The notes: generated from the sequence alone by a model not told the origin. Positions 48,540 through 59,353 are shown, counted from the first letter of the stretch. The stretch: 64,000 bases of DNA from an uncultured Prevotella sp. (GCA_900317685.1 ONHQ01000001.1:62001-126000); one strand, 5' to 3'. Numbers and translations: made by a program.

Positions 48540-51500
48540 CTATTTTATTAAGATTTTCTTTCCGCCACGAATATACACGCCACGTCTTGGATTGACCACG
48601 CGCTGTCCCTGAAGGTTATAGACTCTGTTATCGGAGCTGCCACAAGCGTCGGGGACTGTTGCAATGCCTGTCGCCTGCGACAGTGCTCCACCGTCGTCGC
48701 CCCAGATAAGGTCAACAGGAGCCGTTGCAACGACATCAGAGCCGCTGCCAGAGCCTGCTGATAAGTATCTCTTGGCGCCAAACGTCTGGTCGTCGTCGCC
48801 AGGGTCATCGCTGAGAACACCCTTTCGCGGAATGCTGACAAACGCCTTGCGCACCTCATAATTGCTTGTGGGATACCGATACGACGAAGGATAGAATCCT
48901 ACACCGTAAAGATTCTCATCGGTAACGACCTGCCCATTTTCCGTTACCACGTGATGCCAATAGCCCTTGCTGAACTGATAATTCAAGTACTTGCTGTCAG
49001 GGCGTTTCACATCCGGGTACTGTTTCCACGCATTCTCCGAGGAGCTTCCGGCATCCTCGTCAGCCGCAATCCACGGCATCAGGAAGTTGGTGCCTGTCTG
49101 GTGCCATACATAATCCTGATCGACCTTGGCTGGCTCAAAGTAGACATAGATACGTCCTGCCTGATCCGGCACCTCGCCACCGAGATTGACCTTCGGCATC
49201 GCCGTAGTGTCTATACAGAGCATCAGTCCGGTGTTTGCCGGCAGCGTATCACCGGCGAGTTTCGTAAAATATAAAGCCTTGATAGGCTGCTTTGGATCTT
49301 CGTTGCCACGGACATAACCGCTGGCGTAATAAGCGGTAACGCCCGCCGGCCGTATCCTGGGCAATCCGTCGGAATAGGTCATCCAGAAACCCGCAGGCAC
49401 AGTGCCTTTGCCGCTATTACCCCCGTCGGCGGGAGTTCTGAAATTGAACAGCTCCTCCTGAGTATAGCTCATGACATTGAATCCAAGCATGAACTTTGCA
49501 GAAGGCGCAGAATCCTTTGTAGCGTCATCGGTGTTCAGCGGTACGATGGTCTTCTGTTCACCAGTGCTCTTGTCATCCTTAGCCTTGAAAGTTATCGGCG
49601 TATTGCCATGTCCGAGACTGTAGACGATGCGGTAAGCGCCGGTCTCAGGATACAACGACGGGTACTCCGTTTCCGACGAGCTCGTGCTCTTAGACTCGTT
49701 ACCCTCCAGGGTGAAAGCCGGCACTACAAACTTCGACGGCTCACCGTCGACGTTATTGCTGATGGAGATGTCAGAGCCTTTGTATCCGGCACGTCCCACA
49801 TGCGGCAGGTCGATATAGAAGTAAGGGTCTTTTGTCTGACCGGAGGCAGCATCGTTGTCCTGGGTCTTCAGTCCTGTAAAGCTGACGGTCTCGTTGCGCG
49901 AAGAGATATTGTTGGGCACATACTGGTAGCTGGTACCCCCATTCTCATAGGTCAGCGACGGCTGCGAGACGGTCATGTAGTAGACGCTGTCTTCGCCATT
50001 GAAAATCTGGTAGAACTTCACCTTGTAGTAGCCGCTGGGCCATGTCCACACAAGGTCCTTGTACGTCTCCGTTGTGGTTTCTCCATCTTTAGGGATATCG
50101 TCTTGACCGTACCATAATCCGCGATACATAAACCAGTTGTCTTCCACCTGATTTGCAGTCGTGGTCGGCACATATTTTTCCGTACGTACCTTGTACTTAT
50201 AGGCAGTAGGCACGGCAATGAAATAGCGTTTGAAAGCCGGAGCCGTATCGTTCTTAGCCTCGTCAGGAACAAACGACGTAATGAAATCAGGACGCTCGCC
50301 GAAGCGCAGCGACTTGCCGTTGATCATCTGCCCCGTCCACGTGAACACCTCTGCCTTGGCGCCATTGACGGAGAGCTCATTGCTCTCGTTGGGCTCGTAG
50401 GACAGGCGTACGGGGTCGGAATCGTTGGTACCCTCCCAGAAGCCGTTCTTCCAGTCCTGGGTAGGATTGTCATCATCATAATCCTTACCGTTCTTATCGA
50501 GATAGTAGCCCCAGGTACTGTTGTCGTAGAGGGCATCACCGACCATCTCTATGTCATGACCTATGGACAGGCGTCCCTCGTCGTCCTTGCTGAGACTGTA
50601 GAACTGGTCCTGTCCCGTCTCCAGTTCCATAGTTTCCAGCTGCTCGGTATAGCCTTGCGGATGATTGTAAGACAGGCGGAACTTGACATGGTCGAAATGA
50701 AGGTTCGGCAATCCTATCGTGTATCGGCAGACATACCTGTTATGGTTGATAGCCATAGCATCATTATGACTTTCAGCCTCAGGGTCATAGTACCCCGCCT
50801 TTATACTGTCTACATCGTCGGTGCCGAGCATAACGATGAGCTGATTGTCTTTGATTACATTATCTGTATCTATCCACCATCCGTAGTCAACGGTATATGT
50901 CTTATAGTTATAGACATTCAACACCGGCGAGTACCAGTGCTTCCGCTGTTCCTCCTTGCTGCTATAATATTTCTGCAACCGGTCTCCGCCGCTTTTCACA
51001 AGTGGGAATTTCGTCCCAGCCTCATCGCTCCACGCATAGATGCTCAGACTGTCGGGCTCCACGCCTTCTGGAAGGTTGAAATAGAGCTGGTTGTTATATA
51101 ATGTTCCATCAGTTGTGCCTGTATATAAGAAATATGAATAGGGTGTAGATGTAGAAACCCAATCAGCATCGCTTGTCGATGTAGCGGGGCGATAGCGCAC
51201 CTTGAGATAGAGCGTCATGGAATAAGGGTCGTAGTCTATGTTTTTCCATTGAAGACCATATCTAGTATGTACTCTTTTCCTGTAATAGTATTCAACTTTA
51301 AAATCGTCGGTTGAGACCTTAGCAGTAGCGTTAGCATCATTCATAGGCTGCCAGTTCAATGTCTTGTTTTTGAAATAGGAGCCATTGTCAAGACGGCTGG
51401 CTCCGCTGCGGGCAAAACCCTTGTTGTTGGAAATCTGATACTGAACCGTGTACTTGCCGGTCGCCCTGTTCGTAATCTTCACCTGTATGTCCTTGTTGGC

Positions 51501-54056
51501 TTGTCCCGAGACAGGCGACACAGCGTAGAAAGAGCCTTCCACATCATCCTTGTTATAGAGAACTGCTATTCCCGACGGGTCCAGCTCACCGCTAATCTTG
51601 TCGCTGGTAACTGTAAATTTGTTGCGCGACACCTGGTCTGTATATTCTCCTTTAGCCAAATTGTGGTTGACGTTGTCCACATTGTGCGAACCCGGATGCC
51701 CATAAGGATCGCGGATAACCAGTACCGCACCATGCTGACGGCAGAGAGAAGCCACGTCGATACGCGTTCCGTCAGGATTGTAAGCCGCATCCTTGTATTC
51801 TTTCTCGCCCGTAAGAAGGTTATGGTACTTGTTCACTGCAGCAATGGCAGCACCCTTGAAGCGTATCGGCTCGTTGGCGACATCTGGCACGGATACATGC
51901 TTCACGTCGCGGTACTGAATGGCGCCATCGCCCTGCTTGTCATCAGTGATGACAAACCACTGGTCGGACACTATAGTGCCTATCGTTGCCGTCTGACCAA
52001 TCTTGTTAGGGCTGTCATCAAACGATGTAGTGCCCTTGCTGTAGGCAGAGATAATGATATTGTCGTTATACAACACGCGCTCCCATATATTTTTCGGCAC
52101 GCGGGCATAGTACCACTTGGCGCCACTGGCATCCGTCACCGTCTTGTCAGCCTTATAGCCCGGCCAGTTCTCATTGTCGAAGGCCCCTGCTCCGTCCTTG
52201 GTGGCATAGACATAGAAATCGTGTTCAGAGCCACCGATATCGTCACGGATATAAACGGTAAGAGAATCAGCTGTCGTTGCATCGCTCGAGGAGGCATCCG
52301 GCAGATTGCTCATCGCTACGACCCTTGCTGCAGCGTCATAGGTGGCGCCCGCCTCATAATCGTATTCCCCGGTGCTGAAGTTTCCCACTGTGAACTTTAT
52401 CTTCTTAGGAGCATTGATACCCGCTTGCTTGCTGCTCCACAGAAAGACGTTATGACCATTGTGCTTGCCCACGAGGTTGATGACATCCCCAGAGGTCTTG
52501 GTTCCATCGAGCACGACGCTGACCTTCTTCGGGTCTCCGGCAGCCCAGTTGTTGCCATCCTCGAAATAAGCGTATGGCGAGGATGTGAGGGCGTCAAGGT
52601 CCTCGCCGAGTTTGAAGCTGCCGCTCTGGCTGTAAGGGCGTGCGAAGTAGACGGTTGTTGCGGCATTGTGCGCTGCCATGTCAGCATACGCACGGTCGAC
52701 GACAGCACCCGCTATCTGGTCTGTAGGCCGGTTCTCATGATAAGCATTGGCCTTCGACATAGGCTCAAACATCACCTCGGGATTGTTCATGAACGTATTC
52801 TCGTCCTCGGCAATGTACACCATATCTGTAGGCTCGGCAGCATAGACACCGGTAATCTCAGAGCTCTGGAATCCCTTTTCATATTTGAAGTTCGCTTGCC
52901 GGTCCGTCCAATAGCCGTCGGCATAGCTCACGCCGTCCTGCATGACCGCCGACTTGGCATACCACGCGTCGACAATTCGCATGTACTTGGTGTACTCTCG
53001 CATCGGCCGGTTCCAATAGCCATCATCCTTGATGCCATTGGCGAAGTAAGAAGGGTCGTGGTCGATGGTGAACCCCGTGTTGGAGTTGTTGCGCATCAGC
53101 TCGCCCTTACAGTTTGGGTCGAGGTTCAGGTTGGCATAAGAGAACATCGGGACATCCCGCTTCGTAGTCCCGTCGTCCAAATAATTCATCGCCTTCGTAA
53201 CCTCAGGCCAGAAGTAGGAACCCTCCAGATGACTGTCGGAAAAATTAAATTTACCGTTAGCGTCCATCTTCACATAGTGGGAGTTAGGCAGCATCGTATA
53301 TCCGCTGTACTGCTCGCTTCCATCGCCCTTGATACTGTAATATCCCTGTCCATAGAGCAGGGGAATATATTTGGCATGATACCAGCAGATGCCGTCAGCA
53401 CCGGCGGCATAGAGATCCTTGACGAGGGCTACAGCTTTCGCAATGTTGTCAGTGCCTTTGGTGTCAGATGTCCCATTCACATAGACGATATCCTCCACAG
53501 CCTCGTTGAGGGCATGTGCGGTAATGCTCTCTCTGGTAGGATCCTTGAAATCGAAAGTGTAGTTTTTGTTGTATGCCGTCACCGACACACCGGCCGTAGA
53601 GGCACTGCCCTTGAAGAGCTGGTTAGCCTCAACGCCGACGACGACAGCGAGTCCCTGATGATGAGCCTCGCTGACCAGTGCGTCGAATTCTTCCCTAGTG
53701 CCGAGCGGTGTATTCTTCGGGGCATCCGAGCTGGTGATCATCCTCAGAGCCAAAGGAGCATAGATACGATACCAGTCGGAGATGGGCGTTGCAAGCTGGT
53801 CGGTGAAATGGAACTTCCCGTCAAAATCCTCTGATGATGGCAACGGCTGAACCGTCGTTACCTGCACGGCAGAGAAATTGGCAGCCTTTATCTCACTGAG
53901 CTTAGCCTTGATCGTATTGTAACGCCAGCCGAAGCAGTTGAGTATTCTTCCGCCGTCATTGCCCTTCACCGACAGGTGTGTCACATCAGCACTGGCAGGT
54001 GCAGCAGCCAGCAGGGTAAAAGCGGCAATAACAGTTATTATGATGTTTTTATGCAT
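48540..54056 (-). CDS. Giant secreted GH13-fold protein with degraded catalytic site
   Basis: A 1838-residue secreted protein (signal MHKNIIITVIAAFTLLAAAPASA). Residues 25-480 are a GH13-type barrel: NCFGWRYNTIKAKLSEIKAA mirrors the usual first strand. The motif that should read GxRxDAxKH is GICWYHAKY at 222-230, so the catalytic Asp is Tyr226 and the partner Arg is Cys224. Region I reads VGVEANQ at 140-146 instead of DVVxNH. It should therefore not hydrolyse starch. Beta-rich segments follow, including a SusE/F-like stretch (AEVFTWTGQMINGKSLRF, about 1235), and a tail VYNLQGQRVVNPRRGVYIRG that suggests type IX-like secretion or surface display. It begins 15 bases after the amylase gene. Confidence 0.8.
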   Translation of the reverse strand: MHKNIIITVIAAFTLLAAAPASADVTHLSVKGNDGGRILNCFGWRYNTIKAKLSEIKAANFSAVQVTTVQPLPSSEDFDGKFHFTDQLATPISDWYRIYAPLALRMITSSDAPKNTPLGTREEFDALVSEAHHQGLAVVVGVEANQLFKGSASTAGVSVTAYNKNYTFDFKDPTRESITAHALNEAVEDIVYVNGTSDTKGTDNIAKAVALVKDLYAAGADGICWYHAKYIPLLYGQGYYSIKGDGSEQYSGYTMLPNSHYVKMDANGKFNFSDSHLEGSYFWPEVTKAMNYLDDGTTKRDVPMFSYANLNLDPNCKGELMRNNSNTGFTIDHDPSYFANGIKDDGYWNRPMREYTKYMRIVDAWYAKSAVMQDGVSYADGYWTDRQANFKYEKGFQSSEITGVYAAEPTDMVYIAEDENTFMNNPEVMFEPMSKANAYHENRPTDQIAGAVVDRAYADMAAHNAATTVYFARPYSQSGSFKLGEDLDALTSSPYAYFEDGNNWAAGDPKKVSVVLDGTKTSGDVINLVGKHNGHNVFLWSSKQAGINAPKKIKFTVGNFSTGEYDYEAGATYDAAARVVAMSNLPDASSSDATTADSLTVYIRDDIGGSEHDFYVYATKDGAGAFDNENWPGYKADKTVTDASGAKWYYARVPKNIWERVLYNDNIIISAYSKGTTSFDDSPNKIGQTATIGTIVSDQWFVITDDKQGDGAIQYRDVKHVSVPDVANEPIRFKGAAIAAVNKYHNLLTGEKEYKDAAYNPDGTRIDVASLCRQHGAVLVIRDPYGHPGSHNVDNVNHNLAKGEYTDQVSRNKFTVTSDKISGELDPSGIAVLYNKDDVEGSFYAVSPVSGQANKDIQVKITNRATGKYTVQYQISNNKGFARSGASRLDNGSYFKNKTLNWQPMNDANATAKVSTDDFKVEYYYRKRVHTRYGLQWKNIDYDPYSMTLYLKVRYRPATSTSDADWVSTSTPYSYFLYTGTTDGTLYNNQLYFNLPEGVEPDSLSIYAWSDEAGTKFPLVKSGGDRLQKYYSSKEEQRKHWYSPVLNVYNYKTYTVDYGWWIDTDNVIKDNQLIVMLGTDDVDSIKAGYYDPEAESHNDAMAINHNRYVCRYTIGLPNLHFDHVKFRLSYNHPQGYTEQLETMELETGQDQFYSLSKDDEGRLSIGHDIEMVGDALYDNSTWGYYLDKNGKDYDDDNPTQDWKNGFWEGTNDSDPVRLSYEPNESNELSVNGAKAEVFTWTGQMINGKSLRFGERPDFITSFVPDEAKNDTAPAFKRYFIAVPTAYKYKVRTEKYVPTTTANQVEDNWFMYRGLWYGQDDIPKDGETTTETYKDLVWTWPSGYYKVKFYQIFNGEDSVYYMTVSQPSLTYENGGTSYQYVPNNISSRNETVSFTGLKTQDNDAASGQTKDPYFYIDLPHVGRAGYKGSDISISNNVDGEPSKFVVPAFTLEGNESKSTSSSETEYPSLYPETGAYRIVYSLGHGNTPITFKAKDDKSTGEQKTIVPLNTDDATKDSAPSAKFMLGFNVMSYTQEELFNFRTPADGGNSGKGTVPAGFWMTYSDGLPRIRPAGVTAYYASGYVRGNEDPKQPIKALYFTKLAGDTLPANTGLMLCIDTTAMPKVNLGGEVPDQAGRIYVYFEPAKVDQDYVWHQTGTNFLMPWIAADEDAGSSSENAWKQYPDVKRPDSKYLNYQFSKGYWHHVVTENGQVVTDENLYGVGFYPSSYRYPTSNYEVRKAFVSIPRKGVLSDDPGDDDQTFGAKRYLSAGSGSGSDVVATAPVDLIWGDDGGALSQATGIATVPDACGSSDNRVYNLQGQRVVNPRRGVYIRGGKKILIK

Positions 54057-54071
54057 GGTTAGTTATCTTAT

Positions 54072-57000
54072 TTATTTTAAAATGAACTTATGGCCATTCT
54101 GAATGACAACGCCTCTGTAGTCCTTGTTGACTCTCTGTCCGGCAAGGTTGAACATTGGCGCGTCCTCAACGGGAGCCGGACCAGCGGTTATCCCGTTGAT
54201 GGCGGTTGCCACTGACGTTCCGTCGCCGAAGACGTAGACATCGGCTGTGGAACTGTCATCATCGAGAGCAACGACAAAGTGCTTGGCACCTGTGGTCTGG
54301 GCATTGTCGGTATCAGACAGTTTTCCGCCCTCGAAGCGGTAGCCTGCTTTCTTCACCTTTTCCGTAGGCAGGGTGAAATAGCAGACGGAAGCCGGTACGA
54401 ATGCCTTGCCCTTCTTCATCTGTATAAACGACTGCGTGCTCTCGGCATAGCCGAAATAAGTAGTCTTCCCGTCTCCAGTGGAATCGGTCTTCACCACGTC
54501 GGGTACGAGATTACCCTGCAATGTCCAGTCGCCGACGGTCTTCTGCAAGTCGCCGAGGGTCTTCTCCGGACTTGGCCACTGCCATTCCTTGCGGGATATA
54601 ATCTTACTGTTGAAGATGCGTCCCGATGTGCTGCTGTTATTTATAAATATGTAGGGGTGAAAAGCCTTAACGTTTCTTACCCTATGGAAAGACAGCAGTC
54701 CGTCGGTCGCCGTACTGCTCTTGTCGACGACAGCATCGGCAGAAGCGAGGTCGTAGACCCTGAGCTTCATGGCAGAGAGCTCAGCAGAGGTAAGGTCGAA
54801 CGGCAGACAGAGCGTAGAGATCACGCCCTCACGGACATAGCGTGTATAGAGGCGGTTGAGGAATTGCATCTCCTTGTCCTCCTGTCCACTGCCTTCGGCA
54901 AGCTTATGCTTGCTGCCGGTATTGTCGCCATTGGTCTTGTCGGTTACAGAAAGCTTGTACACGCCCCCTTCCTTGTAAACGAGCTCGGCGCTCTGTGGCT
55001 GGTCGGCAGCGGCGAAGATGACCATTGTCGGCAGTCCGTTGACAGCCGTATAGCCGTCAGGAAGATGGTCAGGGTCGTAAGTCCACGACCAGACATCCTT
55101 CCCTTTGAGCGTGGTCTTCGTCATGGCCGGTTTTTTGCTCCAATCGCCGCCCGTAAAGTTGCCGGAGTTGTTCCATACCCACAGATGCGGCTCATTCCAG
55201 CCTACGGAGTTGTTGAAATAGATGGTGAACTCGATGCTCTCCTTGTAGTCGCTGTAGGGCTTGGAATTGGTCTCGTCGAGTTTATAATCGCACCACTGGC
55301 TCTGGTCTGTCTTTGCCGTGAGCACGTAGACCTTATTGTCCACAAAGTCCAGGTCAGGGCTCTGCGAGGAAGCGCCTCCGCTGCCGTTGTTGAATATAAG
55401 CTTTGTCGGCAATGTGAATGTAGGGTCGTCAGTAGTGTACGTCCACTTATAGAGCGGTATGCCGTCGTGGTTCTTGTCAACGGTTGTAATCTCAGTACCC
55501 GGCCAGTCTCCTGCCAGTTTTGGATTCTCCGTATAGATGTTTACCTTGCTCCAGTTCTGCTTGTTGCGGAAATAGACTGTATAAGTCTTCTCCGCTGACG
55601 TCTCCTTGTATTCCGACAGCGGCACGAATGTATTCTTGTCGGTGTAGACATACTCGTCATGGAATTCAGCACCGTCAATGACAGTGCCAGTACCATTGCC
55701 CTGCTTGTCCTCAATCTTTATTTGTGCCGGAGCAACAGTCATGGTTGCCGGGAACGAGTAGCCGTAAAGGTCATAGCCCTTGACGGTCATCTTCGTCATT
55801 GACGGACGGTTGCTGTAATCGACGTTTGTAGAGGCAGAGCCCTTCAGGTCGGAGGCAGCATCAGTACCATTTCCCCACCACCAGATGCCTGGGTCCGTCA
55901 TTCCATTGTTCTTGAAGTATATGCTGTAAGGCTTGTTATATTCTTTTGCCGCTTCCTTCTGCTTATAAACCATATTGCCGTCGTTGTTGGCAGCACCGCC
56001 AGTGGTCGTAAGCTCATAGATAAATCCATCTGTCGGATTAGCAATATTCTCACTCTGAAAGCCGTGCTTCTTGTCGTCGCCATAGCCCGTACCGCCGGAA
56101 TTGAAGATAATCTTGTCGGGCAGCAGTCCATTGGCATCCTCCGTGAAGGTGCAGGAATAGATATTATAGCCTCCCTGCTTCTCGGGGCGAAGGTACATAG
56201 CGACACCCGGCCATGCGCCTCCGAAGTTAGGCCACGAGACCGGTGCCTTCTTATTGTCGTCGTCAATGTATTCATGGTCGTACCATGCATAGGCGTGCAC
56301 ATTATCTATATTGACGCTGTTGAGGAAGTACACCGTGAGCGTCTTCTTCGTCCCTGCCCCTTCAGCTCGTCGCAAGACGGTCCTTGCCTTTGCCGTGGCA
56401 GCAAACGCCTTTGCCGATACGGAGTTGTCGGCTGTCCGTCCCCACTTATCTGCAGAGGTGGTGCGTTCCAGGTCATACTGCCCGGACGCATCCTTGCTCG
56501 TAAGCGACAGTTCGTAGACGCTGTTATCCTCAAAGGGGATGCTAACGCTCTGTGGTGCCGGCGATCCACTGCTGAACAGGACGGATGTGGGCTGAGACTT
56601 CTCATCACCGGTGTAGTTCCACACATAGTATGGTTTATTGCCCATAACGACCGTGGTCAGAGCCTGGCTGTTGTCTGCGCCTCCCGACGTGAAATATGTC
56701 TTTGCGCCATTGGCACCCTCATTCCACACTGTGATTTTCGGATTGTACCATCCGATGGTATTTTCGAAATAGACGGAATGTGTACCGATATCATATCCTG
56801 CATAGATAGAGTCGTTCTTCACATTGCCCGTAACCTCCTCGGTGATGTTCGCATACGTTGCAATCTTTCCGTTGCTGACGCTCTCATCGCCCTGTGTGAA
56901 GGTCAGGTAGACGTCATTGTCAGTAAGTCCGGTAATATCATTAGTCTGGTTGATGCCCTGGCCCTGTGCGTTCAGGTCGCCGGTGGAGAGCACGATGTTC

Positions 57001-58889
57001 AGATAGTCGGTAGAATAAACTTCAATGATATGATACTGCCGCGACTTGCCGTCCTGGCCCGTTATTGTCTCGGTCGTTACATGGTTCTCGGGGGAGTTCT
57101 GCATCATGTTCACACCGGGGAAGGAGCCAGTGAGCTGCGTCCAGCTGTTGCCCTGACAGATGTAGGCATACAGCTTCGGACTTGTAGTATAGATGCACAC
57201 TCGCCTTCCGTTGAGCTGGATGGTCGATGTAGTGCTGTTGGCGACATTGTCAGCTTCGGTAACCGTCTCGTCCTGGCTATTGTCGGTCCAGCGTGCCGGA
57301 GTCTCTGTGCCATCCATATATTTATTATATGTGTCGGCAGCATCGGCACTGATATAGAAATTGAAGTTTTCACCTTCGGCAACCTTCTTCCATTTTGTCT
57401 CATCGGAAAGAGTTTTGTTGAGCGCCTGGTCGTCGATTTGTCCGAAGGTCATAAAGACCTTTGCGTTATTTTTTCCTTCTACCTCCGCGAAATATCCGTC
57501 GCCGTCATCAGGATCATAGCCATTCTGTGTTATCCGGCTCATATTATCAATTCCTGCTGCCTTGCGCGCCATAATGAGTTTTTCCAGTACCGGGCGCATG
57601 GCAGGGTCCAGCCAGTGCTTGAAGTATATGCATGGTGTTCCAGGCATGCCGAGGATATATGCGTTGGCAGCCAGGATATTCGAGGTTACCATGTTGTCGG
57701 CATTCTTCATCGACAGGTCATAACGCGGATAATAAGTATCATGATTATCGACAAAGGTTACGGCATATCGTGAGAGCGCGCGGTCGGAGATAAGCGGGGT
57801 GTTGGTTCTCTTACCGGAGGCGTCGAGCGTGAAGGCTCCCGTCCGCTGGCTGAAGTCGCTGTTCTTGAAGCCTTGTGTCATCACAGAGAAATGCATTGGG
57901 AAGTCGAAGGCGGCATTGTATCGGGTGATTTTCTGCTTCCCGTCGACCGTCATGGTGTCGGTCCAGTGGTTGAGCCACCATTTCACCTCATTGAAATTGC
58001 CGTCGAAGACCTCTCCGACCGAGAAGCGCGGCTTTGCCGACTTGTTGTAGTCTACGAGGTGTGTAGGAAGGAATCCTCTTGCCATATCATAACGGAAGCC
58101 GGAATAGCCCAGTCCGTCCGTGCCATCAAGGAGGAAGTTCTCATAGGCCTTTATCGTTTTCTGAACGTTGGGGCTGCGATGGTCCAGGTCGCGTGCACCA
58201 TCAAACGACTCACAGGTCTGCCGGTCTACTGACGAGCATGTCTCCTCTCCGTATGCCGACAACGACAGCTTGGTGTCAGTCAATGAGTTCAGATAGTCGA
58301 GATAAGCCTTGGTGGCTCCGCCATCATCGTCATTGAGCACGTCGGATGATGTAAAGTGGTAGTCTGTTCCCTTGTAAGTCTCCGTCGGGAACGAGAGCAA
58401 ATCGGTCTGATTGATGGATGAACGGTGGTTGATGACCACATCCTCTATTATTCCGGTACCCTTAGCCTTGTAGGCGGCAATCATCGCCGTCAGTTTGTCC
58501 TGGGAACCGAAGCAGGAGTTGTGGTCGAAGTAATAGTAAGGCATATAGCCCATGGTACGGCTGCCCTGGTACGGCATGCCGCCACTCTGCGGAACCCAAA
58601 TCAGGTCGAAGTACTTGGAATACAGGGCTACGGTATCCGCACTGCCAAGCTTCTCCCATGAGGACTCATCGAAGGAGCCCCAATAGAAGCCTTGCAGCAT
58701 GACACCGCCATAGTGGGCAGGCCATCCGACATTGCTGACAGCTGCAGCTGTCTCTTCAGCTGCATTAGTCTGGTCAGCCGGTTCCACCTGCACTGACGCG
58801 ACATCATTAATCTCTGCCATTGCCATTTGCACGACACTCAGCAGCAAGAATAAGATGACGATACGTGGTCGTAAACGTTTGTATATCAT
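54072..58889 (-). CDS. Multi-module secreted alpha-amylase (GH13)
   Basis: A 1605-residue secreted amylase. The start is ATG 58889 (MIYKRLRPRIVILFLLLSVV signal). A TTG six bases upstream is less likely. The GH13 barrel (residues 60-390) has all catalytic elements: EDVVINH (Asp150, His155), GFRYDMARG (Arg266, nucleophile Asp268), FSVGEVFDG (acid/base Glu293) and FVDNHD (Asp384). After the C domain, five starch-binding modules of the CBM26 kind recur near residues 700, 850, 988, 1103 and 1223, each opening with YFxN and a WxxPxxxxW-type pattern. The tail MFNLAGQRVNKDYRGVVIQN marks surface or type IX-like export. It is the first gene of the starch operon. Confidence 0.93.
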   Translation of the reverse strand: MIYKRLRPRIVILFLLLSVVQMAMAEINDVASVQVEPADQTNAAEETAAAVSNVGWPAHYGGVMLQGFYWGSFDESSWEKLGSADTVALYSKYFDLIWVPQSGGMPYQGSRTMGYMPYYYFDHNSCFGSQDKLTAMIAAYKAKGTGIIEDVVINHRSSINQTDLLSFPTETYKGTDYHFTSSDVLNDDDGGATKAYLDYLNSLTDTKLSLSAYGEETCSSVDRQTCESFDGARDLDHRSPNVQKTIKAYENFLLDGTDGLGYSGFRYDMARGFLPTHLVDYNKSAKPRFSVGEVFDGNFNEVKWWLNHWTDTMTVDGKQKITRYNAAFDFPMHFSVMTQGFKNSDFSQRTGAFTLDASGKRTNTPLISDRALSRYAVTFVDNHDTYYPRYDLSMKNADNMVTSNILAANAYILGMPGTPCIYFKHWLDPAMRPVLEKLIMARKAAGIDNMSRITQNGYDPDDGDGYFAEVEGKNNAKVFMTFGQIDDQALNKTLSDETKWKKVAEGENFNFYISADAADTYNKYMDGTETPARWTDNSQDETVTEADNVANSTTSTIQLNGRRVCIYTTSPKLYAYICQGNSWTQLTGSFPGVNMMQNSPENHVTTETITGQDGKSRQYHIIEVYSTDYLNIVLSTGDLNAQGQGINQTNDITGLTDNDVYLTFTQGDESVSNGKIATYANITEEVTGNVKNDSIYAGYDIGTHSVYFENTIGWYNPKITVWNEGANGAKTYFTSGGADNSQALTTVVMGNKPYYVWNYTGDEKSQPTSVLFSSGSPAPQSVSIPFEDNSVYELSLTSKDASGQYDLERTTSADKWGRTADNSVSAKAFAATAKARTVLRRAEGAGTKKTLTVYFLNSVNIDNVHAYAWYDHEYIDDDNKKAPVSWPNFGGAWPGVAMYLRPEKQGGYNIYSCTFTEDANGLLPDKIIFNSGGTGYGDDKKHGFQSENIANPTDGFIYELTTTGGAANNDGNMVYKQKEAAKEYNKPYSIYFKNNGMTDPGIWWWGNGTDAASDLKGSASTNVDYSNRPSMTKMTVKGYDLYGYSFPATMTVAPAQIKIEDKQGNGTGTVIDGAEFHDEYVYTDKNTFVPLSEYKETSAEKTYTVYFRNKQNWSKVNIYTENPKLAGDWPGTEITTVDKNHDGIPLYKWTYTTDDPTFTLPTKLIFNNGSGGASSQSPDLDFVDNKVYVLTAKTDQSQWCDYKLDETNSKPYSDYKESIEFTIYFNNSVGWNEPHLWVWNNSGNFTGGDWSKKPAMTKTTLKGKDVWSWTYDPDHLPDGYTAVNGLPTMVIFAAADQPQSAELVYKEGGVYKLSVTDKTNGDNTGSKHKLAEGSGQEDKEMQFLNRLYTRYVREGVISTLCLPFDLTSAELSAMKLRVYDLASADAVVDKSSTATDGLLSFHRVRNVKAFHPYIFINNSSTSGRIFNSKIISRKEWQWPSPEKTLGDLQKTVGDWTLQGNLVPDVVKTDSTGDGKTTYFGYAESTQSFIQMKKGKAFVPASVCYFTLPTEKVKKAGYRFEGGKLSDTDNAQTTGAKHFVVALDDDSSTADVYVFGDGTSVATAINGITAGPAPVEDAPMFNLAGQRVNKDYRGVVIQNGHKFILK

Positions 58890-58993
58890 ATGCAAGATAC
58901 TAATATATTATTTTTAAAGAGTATGTCAGCTAAAATACTATTATGTTTATTGGCTTCGATAGAAAACACATATCGATAGGCTGTGTTTACGCA

Positions 58994-59024
58994 CAAAGAT
59001 AAACACTTTTATTGAAACTGCAAA
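58994..59024 (-). promoter_or_regulatory. Promoter of the starch operon
   Basis: Minus strand: TTTG at 59024-59021, 19-base spacer, TATCTTTG at 59001-58994. It leaves a leader of about 100 bases before the amylase ATG. Confidence 0.78.
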
Positions 59025-59353
59025 CAAATTATTTATTATTTTTATAGAAAGACCTTGCAAACGTTTGACTTGTGTTTCCGGCATTGGCCCCCCAGTTTAT
59101 ATATATAAACTTCTGACTTCGTTATCTTTTTATTAATGTTAATTACCATGTCTGAATATCACTGTAACTATTCGTCGAATTCATTTTGGCCTGTATTAGT
59201 GCTGTGGGGACGAAAATATGATCTCGTGCGACGAAGCTTTATTATTGTGGGCTCGAAGCTATGTTTCCAATGTTGTAATAATACTCGTTGACTCTATCTA
59301 TCAGGAGCAATTCTTTAATTCTCAAATTCTTGAGGATAAATCTTCTTGATTCC
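59025..59353. other. Divergent intergenic region
   Basis: About 330 AT-rich bases between the starch operon and the protease gene. An 18-bp perfect palindrome, AGTTTATATATATAAACT, lies at 59094-59111 and could be an operator. Nothing else was recognised. Confidence 0.5.

Noticed and set aside
51501-53834. 777-codon plus-strand ORF opposite the GH13-like gene
   Set aside because: Antisense shadow of the long minus-strand gene. It has no recognisable domains, and the minus frame has a signal peptide, GH13 framework and conserved tail.
56064-57773. 569-codon plus-strand ORF opposite the amylase gene
   Set aside because: Antisense shadow. The minus-strand amylase has complete catalytic motifs and binding modules across this stretch.
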